A stretch of DNA of 64,000 nt. It comes from Stichopus chloronotus. Lineage: Eukaryota; Echinodermata; Holothuroidea; Aspidochirotida; Stichopodidae. The stretch is taken from positions 10,990,705 to 11,054,704 of the forward strand of contig CM037846.1 of the NCBI GenBank assembly GCA_021234535.1, given 5' to 3'. Below, piece after piece: positions 47,201 through 57,970 of this stretch; position 1 is the first letter of the stretch; the number at the start of each line of letters is the position of its first letter. The notes beneath the pieces were generated by a model. The model saw nothing but the letters and a program-made list of their open reading frames with translations. It searched no databases and was not told where the DNA came from. A program made the translations under genes and the position numbers.

Positions 47201-49908
47201 CCTCCATTTTGTGCGCTCTCCTCCCTGAGTTTTCTCCCATCTCTACTCGACGATCCAGACTGCGATCTTTCCTTTTTGACGTTTTGCTGCAAGGCTTTGA
47301 GTTTCTCTTCAATGCTTAAATCACCTTGCTCTGTTTTCACTCTCTTATGATGTTTATCTTTCGCATAGCTGGCATCCTCTTCCATTTCCTCCACCTTTCT
47401 TTTCTCCACTGACGATCCTTGTGCTTTGTCTCTCTGCTTCACTTTCTGTTTCTCTGATAAACCACCTTCACTCATCTTTGGTCTCTTCTTTTCGGCCTCT
47501 TCTGCCTCCACCTCAGCTGCCTGCCTCTTTGTTGGGGTTGATCTTACAAGCAGATCATCTTGTTGATTCATAAGTCTTCCATCTTCATCCTGAGGATGGG
47601 AGGTTTCACCTGTTTCCTCCACCAATACCTTGTAAGCGTACCTTCCTCTCAGCAGGAAGAAAACATCTCCATTCTCCACAGTTTTTGATTCTCCTTGCTT
47701 CAGTGGTTGGTTGTTAAAGGATCCACTGTGGGAGCCTCGCTGCATGGCAAATTATTAGACTAAATTATTACAAAAGACTGAACACTAGCAAAATGCAGTA
47801 GTAAATGTGCAGGCACTGTACATCTTGGACAAGTAACAATGATGAACTATACAGAGAATTAAAGTAATGAGAATTTAAAAAAAAACATAAAATTATTGGA
47901 AAATACAACAATAAAAACACCACAGACCACACAGGGTGTATTTTGTAATATGGCGGAAAGTTTCAAAATACATAAAAATCACACATACTGAACATTACAT
48001 CAACATGTTTGCTTTGATTACTGTATTAACTTCCTTGACCCATGAGGTAGTAACTATACTGCATGTCAACTTCTAAATACTATACATCTGGTATTTTCCA
48101 TGTGGGGGTTCTAGCAGTGACCCACCCCTCATGAGAAAATAACTGCTCCCTGAAATAGCAGTTGCATGCTATGAAAAACTCCAGTCATCCTACAATAGCT
48201 CTGGTCAGCCCCCCCCCCCCAAAAAAAAAGAAAGTAAAAAGTTGACGATATGCTAAGTACTGTCGCTTTAAACAGAGTATAAAATCATCTCCAAGTGGCA
48301 CCATTTGCATCATTTTAGCATTTCAATTATCAAACAATTTCTGAAGATGAGTTTGAACCCTCTTCAAAGGTCTGAATCTCCTCACCTGTGACAGCCTTGC
48401 TATTGCATTCCTGCTTCACATGTGGCTGCCTCCCCCCCCCCCCCCCCCCTTTCTTGAAAATCTGTGGATAACACTAACATTACAGTATTTTTGTTTATTT
48501 GCCTGATGTATGTGTAAGAAGTTAAGCATTTGTATTGTAGAGGCAGTAACTTCTTCAGAAAATGATCATGCAGATGGAATAACATACTCTGTACTAACCT
48601 GTGTGATTACAACACTCCCTGTCTCCTCAGAAATCTGAACTTCAACTGTATGGGAGGAAAACAAGTAAATTTGCTTTCTACTGTGATTTATTAAAGAGTA
48701 TCTACTGTTAAATTGTGACTTCTTATTAAATAATGGCACCATGAATTCAACATGTGGGTCAATTAGCTACTGTACTGTCTAGTGCTTCTTAATCCGAACT
48801 TCAATGTACTGTACTGTATTACCCAACGTTTGAATTTCTCAAATTTTTCGAACAGGTTATGACGGTTCTCAAATTAAATATTTCTGATGAAGTAGAAACT
48901 ACTGTATAAGTATGTGATGTCCTATATGATACAGGTGCAAAATGTGAAACAGGAACTTTACAATAGATGGTGGTATTACAAAGAACTGAAGAAATGCAAT
49001 CAAATCAGCATTTGAAATGAAAAGAAATCTTCAATGTTACATGAATAAATTTACTGAGGGATCTCAGTTCAGTTCAATGAAAATGTTAATGATACCCAAC
49101 CCAAACCTTACCAAAGCCTGTGGCACAGTACCCCGCATATCAGAACAGTTTTTTGTTCAGCTACTGTACTCACTACAAAAATCTAACATATGATTGTTTT
49201 GGCAGCAAATTCCTCTCAGTCCTGCAAAATCATACGCAACCCTCAGTTTCAAGAAGCACTGAGCACTACCACCACATGTAGCTGTGTAGATGGACTGTGA
49301 ATACCCTTCGTACCGTGCGTGCAGCGACCAATTGATTGTCATCAATATTAAGTTCATTGCGTTTTGGACTATGTGGAAGGAATGTTTGACCATCGCTGGC
49401 AGGCGGCTTTGGGATAGCAGCCATATACTGTAGAGGCTTCTGCCAAAGAGGGGCCACAGTACATAGTGGTGCTGTGCCAAAATATTTCTGCTACCTGTAG
49501 GTACTTACTGGACTGTACATCATACAGTACAGTAGTTGCAAATTTGCATTCCAAAATGAGCATTATCAAATGATTCACTCCATTAAATACAGTAAAGGCA
49601 AATTCAATTAAGGATCAGAGTACTGCATACATGTACAGTATATACAGCCCTAACACGTTTTACAAATCAAAAATTACAATGCAAAGTACAGTTCCTTCAG
49701 GATAACTTGGCAGAGTGGCAGTCAAATAAAAACAAGGAATTAATGACCACTGCAGTGCCATACCATGGTTTCGGGAGAGTTTCTTGTCAATGATGCCAGT
49801 TAAGACATTTCTGCCAAGAAACACAGGTTCTCCAGAGCTCTTTATGACCACAGGGGTACGACTGTCATCCTTCTCTCCTTCACGGTCACACGGCTGAAGG
49901 GTTAGCAT
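35077..49908 (-). CDS. PNKP: Bifunctional polynucleotide 3'-phosphatase/5'-kinase (16 exons, 637 aa)
   Basis: Exons in coding order: 49764-49908, 48599-48645, 47089-47739, 46428-46507, 45666-45723, 43865-43885, 43044-43130, 41853-41973, 41182-41249, 40736-40828, 40002-40064, 38656-38683, 37459-37520, 36738-36847, 36175-36262 and 35077-35268. All phases agree and all donors are GT. The FHA domain has GRN at 32-34 and SRNH at 45-48. The HAD phosphatase has DLDGT at 286-290 (nucleophile Asp286), FFTNQ, YRKP at 373-376 and GDAAGR at 403-408. The P-loop kinase has GFPASGKST at 484-492, DTMGSW, DNTNPD at 534-539 and a terminal YKQFLLEK. The enzyme restores 5'-phosphate and 3'-hydroxyl DNA ends for break repair in the nucleus, with FHA binding to phosphorylated XRCC1/XRCC4 in known homologues. 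It is longer than human PNKP (521 aa) because of its linker. The start at 49908 is the first ATG of the FHA exon; an upstream exon could extend it. Confidence 0.95.
35580..35840. repeat. Two-unit tandem duplication (period ~169) in the last PNKP intron
   Basis: 'tgcacactagcccctttctc' recurs at 35582 and 35751, followed by 'aaattcatcagg' and 'aattctctgggttg' in both units. Preceding DNA (35440-35570) is rich in 'acaattcccc'-like words and a run of C. No coding role. Confidence 0.6.
36175..36847 (-). CDS. PNKP: PNKP kinase exons 14 and 15
   Basis: Exon 36738-36847 carries [14 protein letters not shown] and VVVDNTNPD. Exon 36175-36262 carries [15 protein letters not shown], then QEQARHNEK. They join in phase 2 through an Arg codon. 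The second donor is gttggt, a weak variant of the usual gtragt. Confidence 0.93.
37459..38683 (-). CDS. PNKP: PNKP Walker A split over a 28-nt micro-exon and a 62-nt exon
   Basis: Micro-exon 38656-38683 encodes VLLLVGFPA plus one base. Exon 37459-37520 supplies the rest of Ser and then [20 protein letters not shown]. The ATP-binding loop GFPASGKST is therefore interrupted by a 1135-bp intron in phase 1. The micro-exon has acceptor tttctag and donor gtaag. Confidence 0.9.
40002..40828 (-). CDS. PNKP: PNKP exons 10 and 11, phosphatase-kinase connection
   Basis: Exon 40736-40828 encodes [17 protein letters not shown] to LPKFDP, the end of the phosphatase domain. Exon 40002-40064 encodes [17 protein letters not shown] and STQE, the short connector before the kinase P-loop. 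Both are phase 0. Confidence 0.92.
41182..41973 (-). CDS. PNKP: PNKP phosphatase exons 8 and 9
   Basis: Exon 41853-41973 encodes [18 protein letters not shown] and SSSIFVG. Exon 41182-41249 encodes [17 protein letters not shown] and SCSDRL. The Asp of GDAAGR is split by the intron in phase 1. Lys375 and Asp404 are the expected HAD motif III/IV residues. Confidence 0.93.
43044..43130 (-). CDS. PNKP: PNKP exon 7
   Basis: 29 codons from [18 protein letters not shown] to LAIPVQ, with a gtgagt donor. It directly follows the 7-codon exon and completes the FTNQMGIGKG motif of the phosphatase domain. Confidence 0.92.
43865..43885 (-). CDS. PNKP: PNKP 21-nt micro-exon (VVFFTNQ)
   Basis: Seven codons encode HAD motif II (VVFFTNQ). 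The exon lies between cacag and gtatga, phase 0 on both sides. It is too short for ORF finding but essential to the phosphatase fold. Confidence 0.9.
44172..44523. repeat. Perfect 176-bp tandem duplication in a PNKP intron
   Basis: 44172-44347 and 44348-44523 appear identical by eye, including a run of ten T. It lies between exons 43865-43885 and 45666-45723. It is either a very recent duplication or an assembly artefact. The 148-codon frame here is a by-product. Confidence 0.85.
45666..46507 (-). CDS. PNKP: PNKP exons 4 and 5, phosphatase start
   Basis: Exon 46428-46507 encodes [17 protein letters not shown] to INDW with catalytic Asp286 and Asp288. Exon 45666-45723 encodes [19 protein letters not shown]. 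They join in phase 2 through a Lys codon. The donor of the second is gttcgt, weaker than the others. Confidence 0.93.
47089..47739 (-). CDS. PNKP: PNKP exon 3: end of FHA plus long charged linker
   Basis: 217 codons (residues 65-281). The first 40 complete the FHA fold ([26 protein letters not shown]). The next ~165 are Lys/Glu/Ser-rich and probably disordered. A basic cluster EKKRPK is a possible nuclear signal. VKTE and VKKE fit the SUMO consensus psi-K-x-E. The exon ends with [15 protein letters not shown], leading into the phosphatase. The linker is clearly longer than in human PNKP. Confidence 0.93.
48599..49908 (-). CDS. PNKP: PNKP exons 1 (coding) and 2: FHA core
   Basis: Exon 49764-49908 encodes [15 protein letters not shown], then [14 protein letters not shown] and KKLSRNH. 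Exon 48599-48645 encodes [16 protein letters not shown]. Arg33 and Ser45-Arg46-Asn47-His48 are the phosphopeptide-binding residues. The exon may extend in frame to an acceptor at 49965 (no stop in between), so a few residues could be added upstream. Confidence 0.88.
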
Positions 49909-51059
49909 TTTCACAGTCACTTTCAAATTCTCAAGACTGTAAACACTACGACGATGACTGAAAACCTACAGAATGAAAAAGAAAATGGAAGATGGGCATG
50001 AGCGCAAAGACGCAATTTTCAGCAACTGTGATGGCATGGTCTGAAACTGTCAATTTAGTGACTAAGTAACTGAGAAAAACAAACATTCCGAAAACAATGC
50101 AGTACAGCATATACAGTGTATTCCTCTTCTACTGTAACTGGCAACAAATTACAGGCAGGATATACTGTGCAGTAGGTGTTTAAATGGTTTTCTGTGGTTT
50201 AGGCCCACAGCAGTCCACTGAACAGTGAGAGTATTGCGCAAAGTTGTACAGTAGCCTATTCTGTAGGAATGAACTGTAGGATACCACACTCGCCTTTTAA
50301 AACTGAAACCTGAAGATAGGAGAAACTTGATCTTGCCATCAAATAAAGCCAACCCATATAGCAATTACTGTTCTTTTCATTGCATTAACTGAATTTGCTA
50401 CAGTTTAATCTTCAGCATCTCTAACCAGTGGCATAGCAACATGATTTTGAGTAGGGGGGCAAACATTGGATAAGAGGTAAATTTATGCATGTCGCACAGC
50501 AACCAAATGCAAAGGGGAAGGATTTACTTGCATGTGGTATAGAGCCCTGTTGGGGGCTCTCCCCATTGGCATTTAGGGACAAAATTCAGGGTGAGGTTGA
50601 GGAGGACAAAGCCACTGGAAGCTCATTACAGAGTGTTACGAGATTTGAACGCTTGAATTGCTTCTTAATGTTATTATTATATTAACTGCCTCTGTATGTA
50701 TGTATGTCACGTTTCATAACGGGACAACCATTTTCCTGGTATGTAATTTATGCAGTTTCCACCTCAAGATCTTTTTGAGACCTATGCAGACAAAGTCCCC
50801 ACTATTGCAATTTTTGTTCATGATTGTCAAAAAGTACATTCTAGTAACAAAAGCATATACAATAACTCCTCAAAAACGAAAAAAACAATGACTTGCCAAA
50901 TGAGGAAAGGCCTCCTTTGGTCAATCTTTCTGAGAAAATTAATTCACCTTTGATTTTTGTCCCCCCCCCCCTCCCACTCTCACTGAACTCTCACTTACTT
51001 TATGGTGCTGTCCAAACACAGAAGTACTTGCGTTGTGACCAATCAGTGTTGTAGTCAAT

Positions 51060-51185
51060 ATGACACTGAGTCCAAGACCAAGACTGAGTCCTATGGATTC
51101 GAGTTCAAGACAGAGACCAAGTCATTTAAATCCAAGTCCAAGTCAAGACTGAGTCCAACAAATCCGAGTCGAGTCAATGAGACCA
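51060..51185. repeat. GAGTCCAAGTC-type degenerate tandem repeat
   Basis: The words GAGTCCAAG, AAGACTGAGTCC and GAGTC recur about every 12 bases, giving a low-complexity stretch. Its short open frame (rich in K, S, T and E) is a product of the repeat. Confidence 0.55.
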
Positions 51186-52254
51186 GAAGGAATGCAATAT
51201 TTGTACTAACTATTTTGCAAGCATACATATTTTTTCTTCAAGAAGCGGCAGACATTCAGGACAGTTCCATAATAACAAACAGGAGTGTCTAAACTACAGT
51301 ATTATCACCTTCAAAATCATGCAATGCCATGTACTAAATACATGATATTTAAATTTAGTAGGCTGTTACAAATTAATCAGAGGATGGTTAAAAAGTGTGA
51401 ATGCTTTATGATGGTTGCTAAAAAATATCCTGGCTAATTAACACCCAATAAATCCATTCGTGATAACATTTGATTTCTTCTTTGGTTGATGCCACATGTG
51501 ATGAAAACGCAGTTTACAAGTATCTCACGAGTAAGGCAACATTTTCTCCTTTTAGAGCACTGTTGGACTTACTTCTTCGCCACTAAATTGGATAGGTATA
51601 ACTACAGAAGGGTAAGCAGTAGGACAAATTTAGCAGTGATACTGACCTACATTACATACATTTATACACTGTATTACTGTACATGTCCTACAGTGAAGTG
51701 TGTGTACAGTGTGGTGGGCACTGATACAGTACAGTAGGAACTGTGTTTTTGGAACTGTCATTTTTTTTCTGTTAGACCTTCTCTTTACTGTTCTAAAATT
51801 AAAAATATCTGGTGCATCTTTAAGTTGAGGTGATTATGATCAGTGCAACAGAGACAATTTAGCCACACTTAGTCAGCTGCATGGATACAAGAATATTCAT
51901 AAAAATCTTTTAAAGAGCATGCACATACTAGTTAATACTGGCTTCACAACAAGGAAACTCCCTGCTGTAATGAGTAGTGATATTATAGTACCTAATAAAT
52001 TATGAGAGACCAATTGTATTGTAACTAATACTACACAGTTACATGACAAATGTACAGTATGCTCTGGTGTTATTGTCAACTGAATGTTCCCAGCTGCTGT
52101 GTCCAGTCAGTCATTCAGTAATCATTACAATTAGTACAGGTACAGTAGAAGCATATATTTTGTGGTCCTGGGTGCGAGACCAAGCAATCCGAGAGAGAGA
52201 CAGTGTGGCACTGACCTATCTGCACTCAAGATCGGTCTCCAGGGATGAAATTTA

Positions 52255-53345
52255 GCGGTTGTCCTTCGTCCGTCTGTAGGACGACCAAAGTTACAGTACT
52301 ACAGTACCTCAGGTTGTCCTTTGGACGACCAAATTTTTCCACTGGTCATTTACATTGTGACACAATGCGCACAACCCAACACCGAGATGCAAACAAAATA
52401 TTTAACACGCATGAACTCCATTCCAAAACACATCTGTTGTCTTTCACAAAAAACCACCAAAGCAACCTGAAATCCACCGTACGTACAAAGCGAAACAGCC
52501 TACCTCAGTGTATGATCATGTTTCAACTGATTTTACTGTACTGAACATGCACATACTGTACACAGCAAGTACCAGATAGATGACTCGCAATCGAAGAATT
52601 CGGCCATTTTTGTCGCTAAAATACTGTGCAATCTGTGCCACGTGCAAAAAAAAAATCCTTGGAAAGGAGAGTGGACTGTACTGGTGGAATGAGTTGACAG
52701 TTGAAGCAAATAGGATTCAGATAAGCCACTCAGATGATGAGAGTCGTCTCTTTATAGCATTGGTGTGTGTTCAATAGCCACTTCATGCATACGACTGTCA
52801 GATTTTGATTCAAAAGGAATGAATTTTCTAAATAGTGATAGTACCGTTCAAGATTTATAGTAATGCATCATATTTTGATTTGAAACAAACAATTATACAG
52901 AGATTTTCTTCTATACGATATATACTTTACAGATCAGTGATTCTAGATATTGACATTTATTTATTATCAAAGTGAAAAGGTGGAATTTTACCGGCCTACT
53001 TCTGGAAATCCCCCTTCCCTTCGGAAAAACTCTGAGCATTACTTTAAAGTTACAAGTCAGTAGTATAATTTAGCTGTGGAAATTTTCAACCTGTATAAGA
53101 AAGAGAAATAAAAACATGATCTTGAATGTGCAAAATACAAATTTTGCACATTTCTTATTTTTATATAATTTAGCTGTGGAAAGTTTCAACCTGTATAAGA
53201 AAGAAAAATAAAAAACATGGTCTTGAATGTGCAAAATGCACATTTTGCACATTTCTTATTTTTATATGTCCTTTGTGGAGGACGACCAAATTTTTGGGAG
53301 GACAACCAAATTTTTGCAGCTGGTTGTCCTTGGGACAACCATTTT
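52255..53345. repeat. Region bounded by GGTTGTCC / GGACGACC motifs
   Basis: The motif GGTTGTCCTT with its near reverse complement GGACGACC occurs as short hairpins at 52258-52290, 52313-52334 and 53321-53340, with GACGACCAAATTTTT also at 53280-53310. This may be one mobile element or several copies of a short palindromic repeat. No coding capacity. Confidence 0.35.
53065..53264. repeat. Two 100-bp tandem units each with a hairpin
   Basis: Units 53065-53164 and 53165-53264 are about 95% alike. Each holds an inverted pair based on AATGTGCAAAA and TTTTGCACATT around a six-base centre, followed by a T-rich stretch. Confidence 0.7.
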
Positions 53346-54144
53346 CAGTTGCTCAAAGACAAAAACTCATCACCCCAGACAGTTTCAATTCTCCCAACCA
53401 CCTACCTCTAGTCCCTCCCTCAGCCTGTCTTAAATTCCTCCACATGTGTAATCAAAACAATGGATTCCTGTGTACGCTGTGTAATACGAGCTGCTCTGCA
53501 TCTTTCGAATTTGCTGTCAATTTAAGAGTACTGTAACTTAGAACCAGTTGAGAATTCTGCTTTCCAGGAGGTAAAAATATAGCTTAGGGTGATGCAATAC
53601 AGCCTTTAAGGATCATCCCTGGTCTCTGTGACTACAGTACTGAGTACTGTACGTACGTCACTGGGACCAATAGCCTGAGAAGTCAGCAATAGAATATGTG
53701 TCCAGGTCAACTGTCTCAAATCTCCATTTATGGTTTTTGGAGCCAGACAAGAAAATTAGAAGTTACAGCACAGTTGAAGTGCTATAGAATTAGTAAAATT
53801 CTGAATAAGCCTGTCATCTACCTTACTCCTGTTAGTGCTGTATCCCAGCTTAGGGTTAACAGTCACGATTAGTGAGCCATACATTTATTATGTTTCTAAT
53901 TCGCAATTAGCACCGAAGTTACTGTACGTCCGGGTCAAGAAGAGCCTGTAGAGTCGGCGTCGGGGTCAACAATACTAGACCTAGGCCCATCACCAGGAAT
54001 TTTCGCGCAACTGGTACCAACTCGGTACACACAAAACTCAAAACGGAATATTCCTGATCGCTAAACGTTTGCAGCTCTACTCTTGTTGACATCATTAAAA
54101 ATTGTGTTTCTTAGACCGTTTCAAACAAAGTCAAGGGTACTCAC

Positions 54145-54391
54145 GATTCCTCCTGAGGATCCTGGACAAGCGTGTGGAGAATGACAGTTCCTTCCAAAGT
54201 GTTCCCGGTAAAATCAAACTGGGTGGGTGCACATTATATTTTTCTGCTTCACATTGAATCATAGCGCGTCGGGTGCCCATCGCCAAATGTCGTCGATCAC
54301 GCTCTGTCTTGGCAACGTTCACCATGGTAATATTACAGTGGCCGACAAAGGCTAAATAAATGGCAGAGATTATTTCAATATTTTTACTCAT
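54145..54391 (-). other. Possible non-coding first exon of PNKP
   Basis: A strong donor gtgagt lies just below 54145 on the minus strand, in sequence upstream of PNKP. Joined to the acceptor at 49965 it gives no open frame into the FHA domain, because the matching frame has a stop and no ATG. If used, it is 5' UTR. The 86-codon frame here ends just past the donor and has no known similarity. Confidence 0.25.
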
Positions 54392-55506
54392 TCTTTTTAT
54401 CTCACACTTTTGACTATTTATCTCACAAACTAGACAAAAATCAAAATGAAGACAGACATCTCATGTAGCACCACTTTGCATCTAGTCCACCTACGGAGGC
54501 AAATATTACCAAGGGGAGATTCCTTCCCTCGTCCCAGCCGACTCCCATATGTGACCTCGCATATCGTAAAGTTTCGATGATAAACTTTACAAATGCGCTA
54601 CAGTGTGTGGGCGCATGGTGCATTGATCGGTTTTTTGCTTATATTATATATTATATTATATTAATGTATATAGCACTCGGGGTTGCGTTTTCAGGTCTGG
54701 CGAAGTTGGATTTGTTATGTTCGCACTATAACACACCCAGTGGATACTTTTTTGATTGGGCACATCCATTAATTTTGTCGTAAATCATTAATTTATGGGA
54801 ATGATGTCTATAAGCAAAAATGTTCTTTCACCCCAAATTTACATAATTTAAAGGATTTATACTTCTACACACAAATATATCGAAATGGCTAAACGCGTTT
54901 CTGGTAGCTGCATGTCATAGGTAGCAGGAGGAAAAGAGTTGATTTTACTTGGGTCTATAATTTTTTCGTAAACCGCGTTTTTGTGACATGAAATGATGCA
55001 TTATTTTGGGGAAATTCCCCCAAATTATGACGTCACAAAACTTTGAAACAAAAAAATCATGTATTTCGAATGAAAAGCGGCGTTTCATGGGTTGCTTCCA
55101 CCTAAACATATCATTTTGAAGCATAATGATTAGGCTTACCTTGATTAGAAGAATTTAGAAATTTTGGTGTAAAATGAGCAAATGATCGTTTTTGTACAAA
55201 ACTTTTCGATATGCTAGAGTACTGTTAAGGAAGTTTCTAAGTTTTTTCCCCCACCCCCCCCCCACCTGAAAATATCCTAGCTGTACCTTCGGTTATGTGA
55301 AAACCATACCGCACTTTTGCAACCTTCGTTGCAGAAGACAGAACGTTCCCTAATGCAGTAATGCTTAAACGTACGTTACAACTTTTCTGAGACTGAACCT
55401 TACAAAAAAGGTCTAGCAACGCCACTGGAGTGATACCTGCGGAGATCAAGGGAGGAGGGGGGGGGGGGCAAAGGTACTACCTATGGATAGAGTCTACATG
55501 AAATGA
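54392..55506. other. Intergenic; no gene seen
   Basis: AT-rich, with poly-C near 55250 and poly-G near 55455. May include the PNKP promoter at its left edge. Confidence 0.35.
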
Positions 55507-55749
55507 CTGACTGTCTGGTCTGGCCTGAGGGGTACATACTTTCGAACGCACAGCGAGGGCTGGACCACTGAAGCGGAGCGCCACTGTACTGAACTGGTGC
55601 AAAGCATACAAAAAATGTTGGGCCCTACAAACAACCAATTGGGAAGGCGCATCCCAGGTGTCCTAATTAAGTACCTGGCCCTGACAAAGGACCACATGTT
55701 TGCAAATTCTCTATTAATGGGAGAAACATCAATCCATGATAAATTCTAA
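55507..55749 (+). other. Unassigned 80-codon open frame
   Basis: It is open from the stop at 55504-55506 to TAA 55747-55749. The translation is well mixed and soluble-looking (GLRGTYFRTHSEGWTTE, then ELVQSIQKMLGPTNNQL, then KYLALTKDHMFANSLLMG). An ATG lies at about 55615. It could be a fragment of a mobile-element protein or an exon. I do not recognise it. Confidence 0.3.
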
Positions 55750-55819
55750 TAACTCGGACTGGTATACCTAAAATATTTTCACCCGTGTTCATCGCAAGCT
55801 TGCTCTTTTAGGTTTTTAG

Positions 55820-56436
55820 GCTCGCTCTTTTTAGGTATATGATTAAGAGAAATTTTAGTTTCCTTAAGCAAGACATTGTTGTTAGACTCTATAAGCAGTC
55901 GGTTAGACCCCATTTAGAGTATGCTGTTCAAGTCTGGAACCCATATTTTTCTAAAGATAAGGAGTTACTTGAGAAAGTCCAGCGCATGGCTAGTAGATTG
56001 ATTAGGGCCTTCAAGGGTGTCCCCTATAACAGCAGGTTACGTCTTTTAAATCTCACTTCACTTAAGCTGAGAAGATTACGTGGGGATTTGATACAAGTCT
56101 ATAAGATTGTTCATGGATTTGATAGTTTATCATTTTCTGATTTTTTCAAGTTTGCTAATAGTAAAATTACTAGAGGTCATTGTCTTAAACTCCAGAAGGT
56201 TCCAAGTAGGATCAATATTCGTCGTTACTTCTTTTCTCAGCGGCTAGTGAATGAGTGGAATGGGTTGCCTGAGGATGTAGTGATGGCAAGAAGTGTAAAT
56301 GGGTTTAAGAATGCACTGGACAAGTACTTTAGGATCTGTGACCGGGTTTGATTTTTGTCACCTTTTTTTCAGGGTCCTTGATGGGGACTTAATTGTCCCT
56401 CCTGATCCTTTTTTTAAACTAAACTAAACTAAACTT
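55820..56436 (+). mobile_element. 3' fragment of a CR1-type LINE
   Basis: The 170-codon frame 55839-56351 matches the C-terminal region of LINE ORF2: KQSVRPHLEYAVQVWNPY, EKVQRMASRLIR, then LRLLNLTSLKLRRLRGDLI and FFSQRLVNEWNGLPEDVV. After the stop, about 65 bp of 3' UTR ends in AAACT repeated four times (56416-56435), a microsatellite tail typical of CR1-like elements. The RT core is missing. This stretch of frame is intact, so the copy is fairly young. Confidence 0.85.
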
Positions 56437-56759
56437 TAACCTTTTAAAATATCTTGATGTCGGCACGAGCAGAGGGCCCGAACACTCCGGACGATTCTTC
56501 CAATTCCAGAGGACATCATCTTACCGACGAGTTAACATCTGAAGTGTAACACCGGCAATGCAAGGATACTCTCCAGTTTTGACAGATATACATTCTTTTT
56601 GGTGGAAGAAAAAATAGTGGGACACTGAAAAAGTGAATTTTATTGAGAAACATAAAGCCACACAAAAATTCTCTATTTTTTTTTTTTTTTTGCCAGACAA
56701 CCACCACTGAATAAAAATGTACAAATTGAGAAATCATGACTAAAATCCCAAGTCTAAGG

Positions 56760-57720
56760 TACCGATAGGGATCTGTGTTAGGTCCTATTCTTTTCATATT
56801 GTATATTAATGATCTGGATGCCAGTTTGAATAATTCAGTACTGAAGTTTGCAAATGATACTCTGGTCTTTTCTGATGTTCTTTCCAAGCCGGTAAAGTGA
56901 CTGAGTTGCAACAGGACTTGGATACACTGTACAAATGGTCTTGTGATTGGCAAATGTCATTTAATGCACAGAAGTGCAGTGTCTTCACCTCGGTCATTCA
57001 AATGCTCAAGCCAGTTACTTTGGTGTTCAAGTTGAAACCACTGAGTATGAGAAGGATTTGGGTGTTATTATAGATTATTCATTGAGCCCTATTAGACAGT
57101 GTGCTAAGGCTGTGAGCTGTGCCAACAAGGTAGGCCTACTTGGTATTATTAATAGAACGTATGATTGTAAAAGAAGTATACTGAAATTGTATAAATCTCT
57201 TGTGAGATCACATCTGGAATACTGTTGTCACGCATGGTGCCCTTATGTCTACAGAAAGATATTGATAACATTGAAAAGGTACAACGTCGTGCTACAAGAT
57301 TGATTCCAGATTTGTCTACTCTCAGTTATGAAGAAAGGTTTGAAAGAACTGGTTTGATTTCTCTTGAAATGCGTAGACTAAGAGCCGACTTGATTGAAGT
57401 TTTTTTTAAAATGATCGTTAAGGGTCTGTAAAATGTTGATCAGGCTACTTTTTTTATTGTCGGATGTTAGTAAAACAAGAGGTCATCAGCTTAATTTCCA
57501 GAAGCACCACTGTAGACTAGAGAAAGTATTCTTTTAGTCAGCGTATTATTACTGAATGGAACAATCTGCCACAGGAGGCGACTGTCACTGCCACAACAGT
57601 CGACAGATTCAAAAACAGTCATCGATCCTATTTTCCAGAAAAGAAGGGGGCTCTACATAAGCCAGCCTAGAGATGGCTGTCTGCCCCAGTTCTCACGACC
57701 CCATCGACATCTAAGGCCAG
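56760..57720 (+). mobile_element. 3' fragment of a second, decayed CR1-type LINE
   Basis: It starts at the RT catalytic region (GSVLGPILFILYINDLD). The usual FADDT reads FANDT (near 56849), a loss of a catalytic Asp. The segment then has VETTEYEKDLGVIIDYSLSP, LYKSLVRSHLEYCCHAW and RRATRLIPDLSTLSYEERF, and ends near EWNNLPQE-like sequence (about 57555). Several frame shifts are present (about 56890, 57010, 57290). It differs from the fragment at 55820 and is a separate insertion. Confidence 0.8.
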
Positions 57721-57970
57721 TGGGCTCCGGTAAATCGGTAAATATACAGAGAATTAAGGTTTCGACAACTAGTTGACGCCATTTTTGCCTCGAACTGTGC
57801 GAACTTATTGATCCTTGAAGTTCAATTGACATGCGGATACTGACAGCCGGCTAACATCGTTTGTTTTTAGATACTTCAGATCATGTACCATCGTTGACTG
57901 CACGTACTTACAATGTTCGTCCACTTCAATGGCTAAAATGAAGCCTAAGATCGCTCTCGTAGCAACGCAC

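Noticed and set aside
50426..50617. 192-bp segment with CAGTGGC / GCCACTG ends, hAT-like
   Set aside because: Inverted ends are only 7 bp and the flanking 8 bases do not match, so it could be chance or a very old copy.
51002..51292. 96-codon frame rich in K, S, T and E
   Set aside because: It is produced by the GAGTCCAAG-type tandem repeat.
54131..54391. 86-codon minus-strand frame as the PNKP N-terminus
   Set aside because: Splicing to the FHA exon in its frame meets a stop at once; kept only as a possible non-coding first exon.
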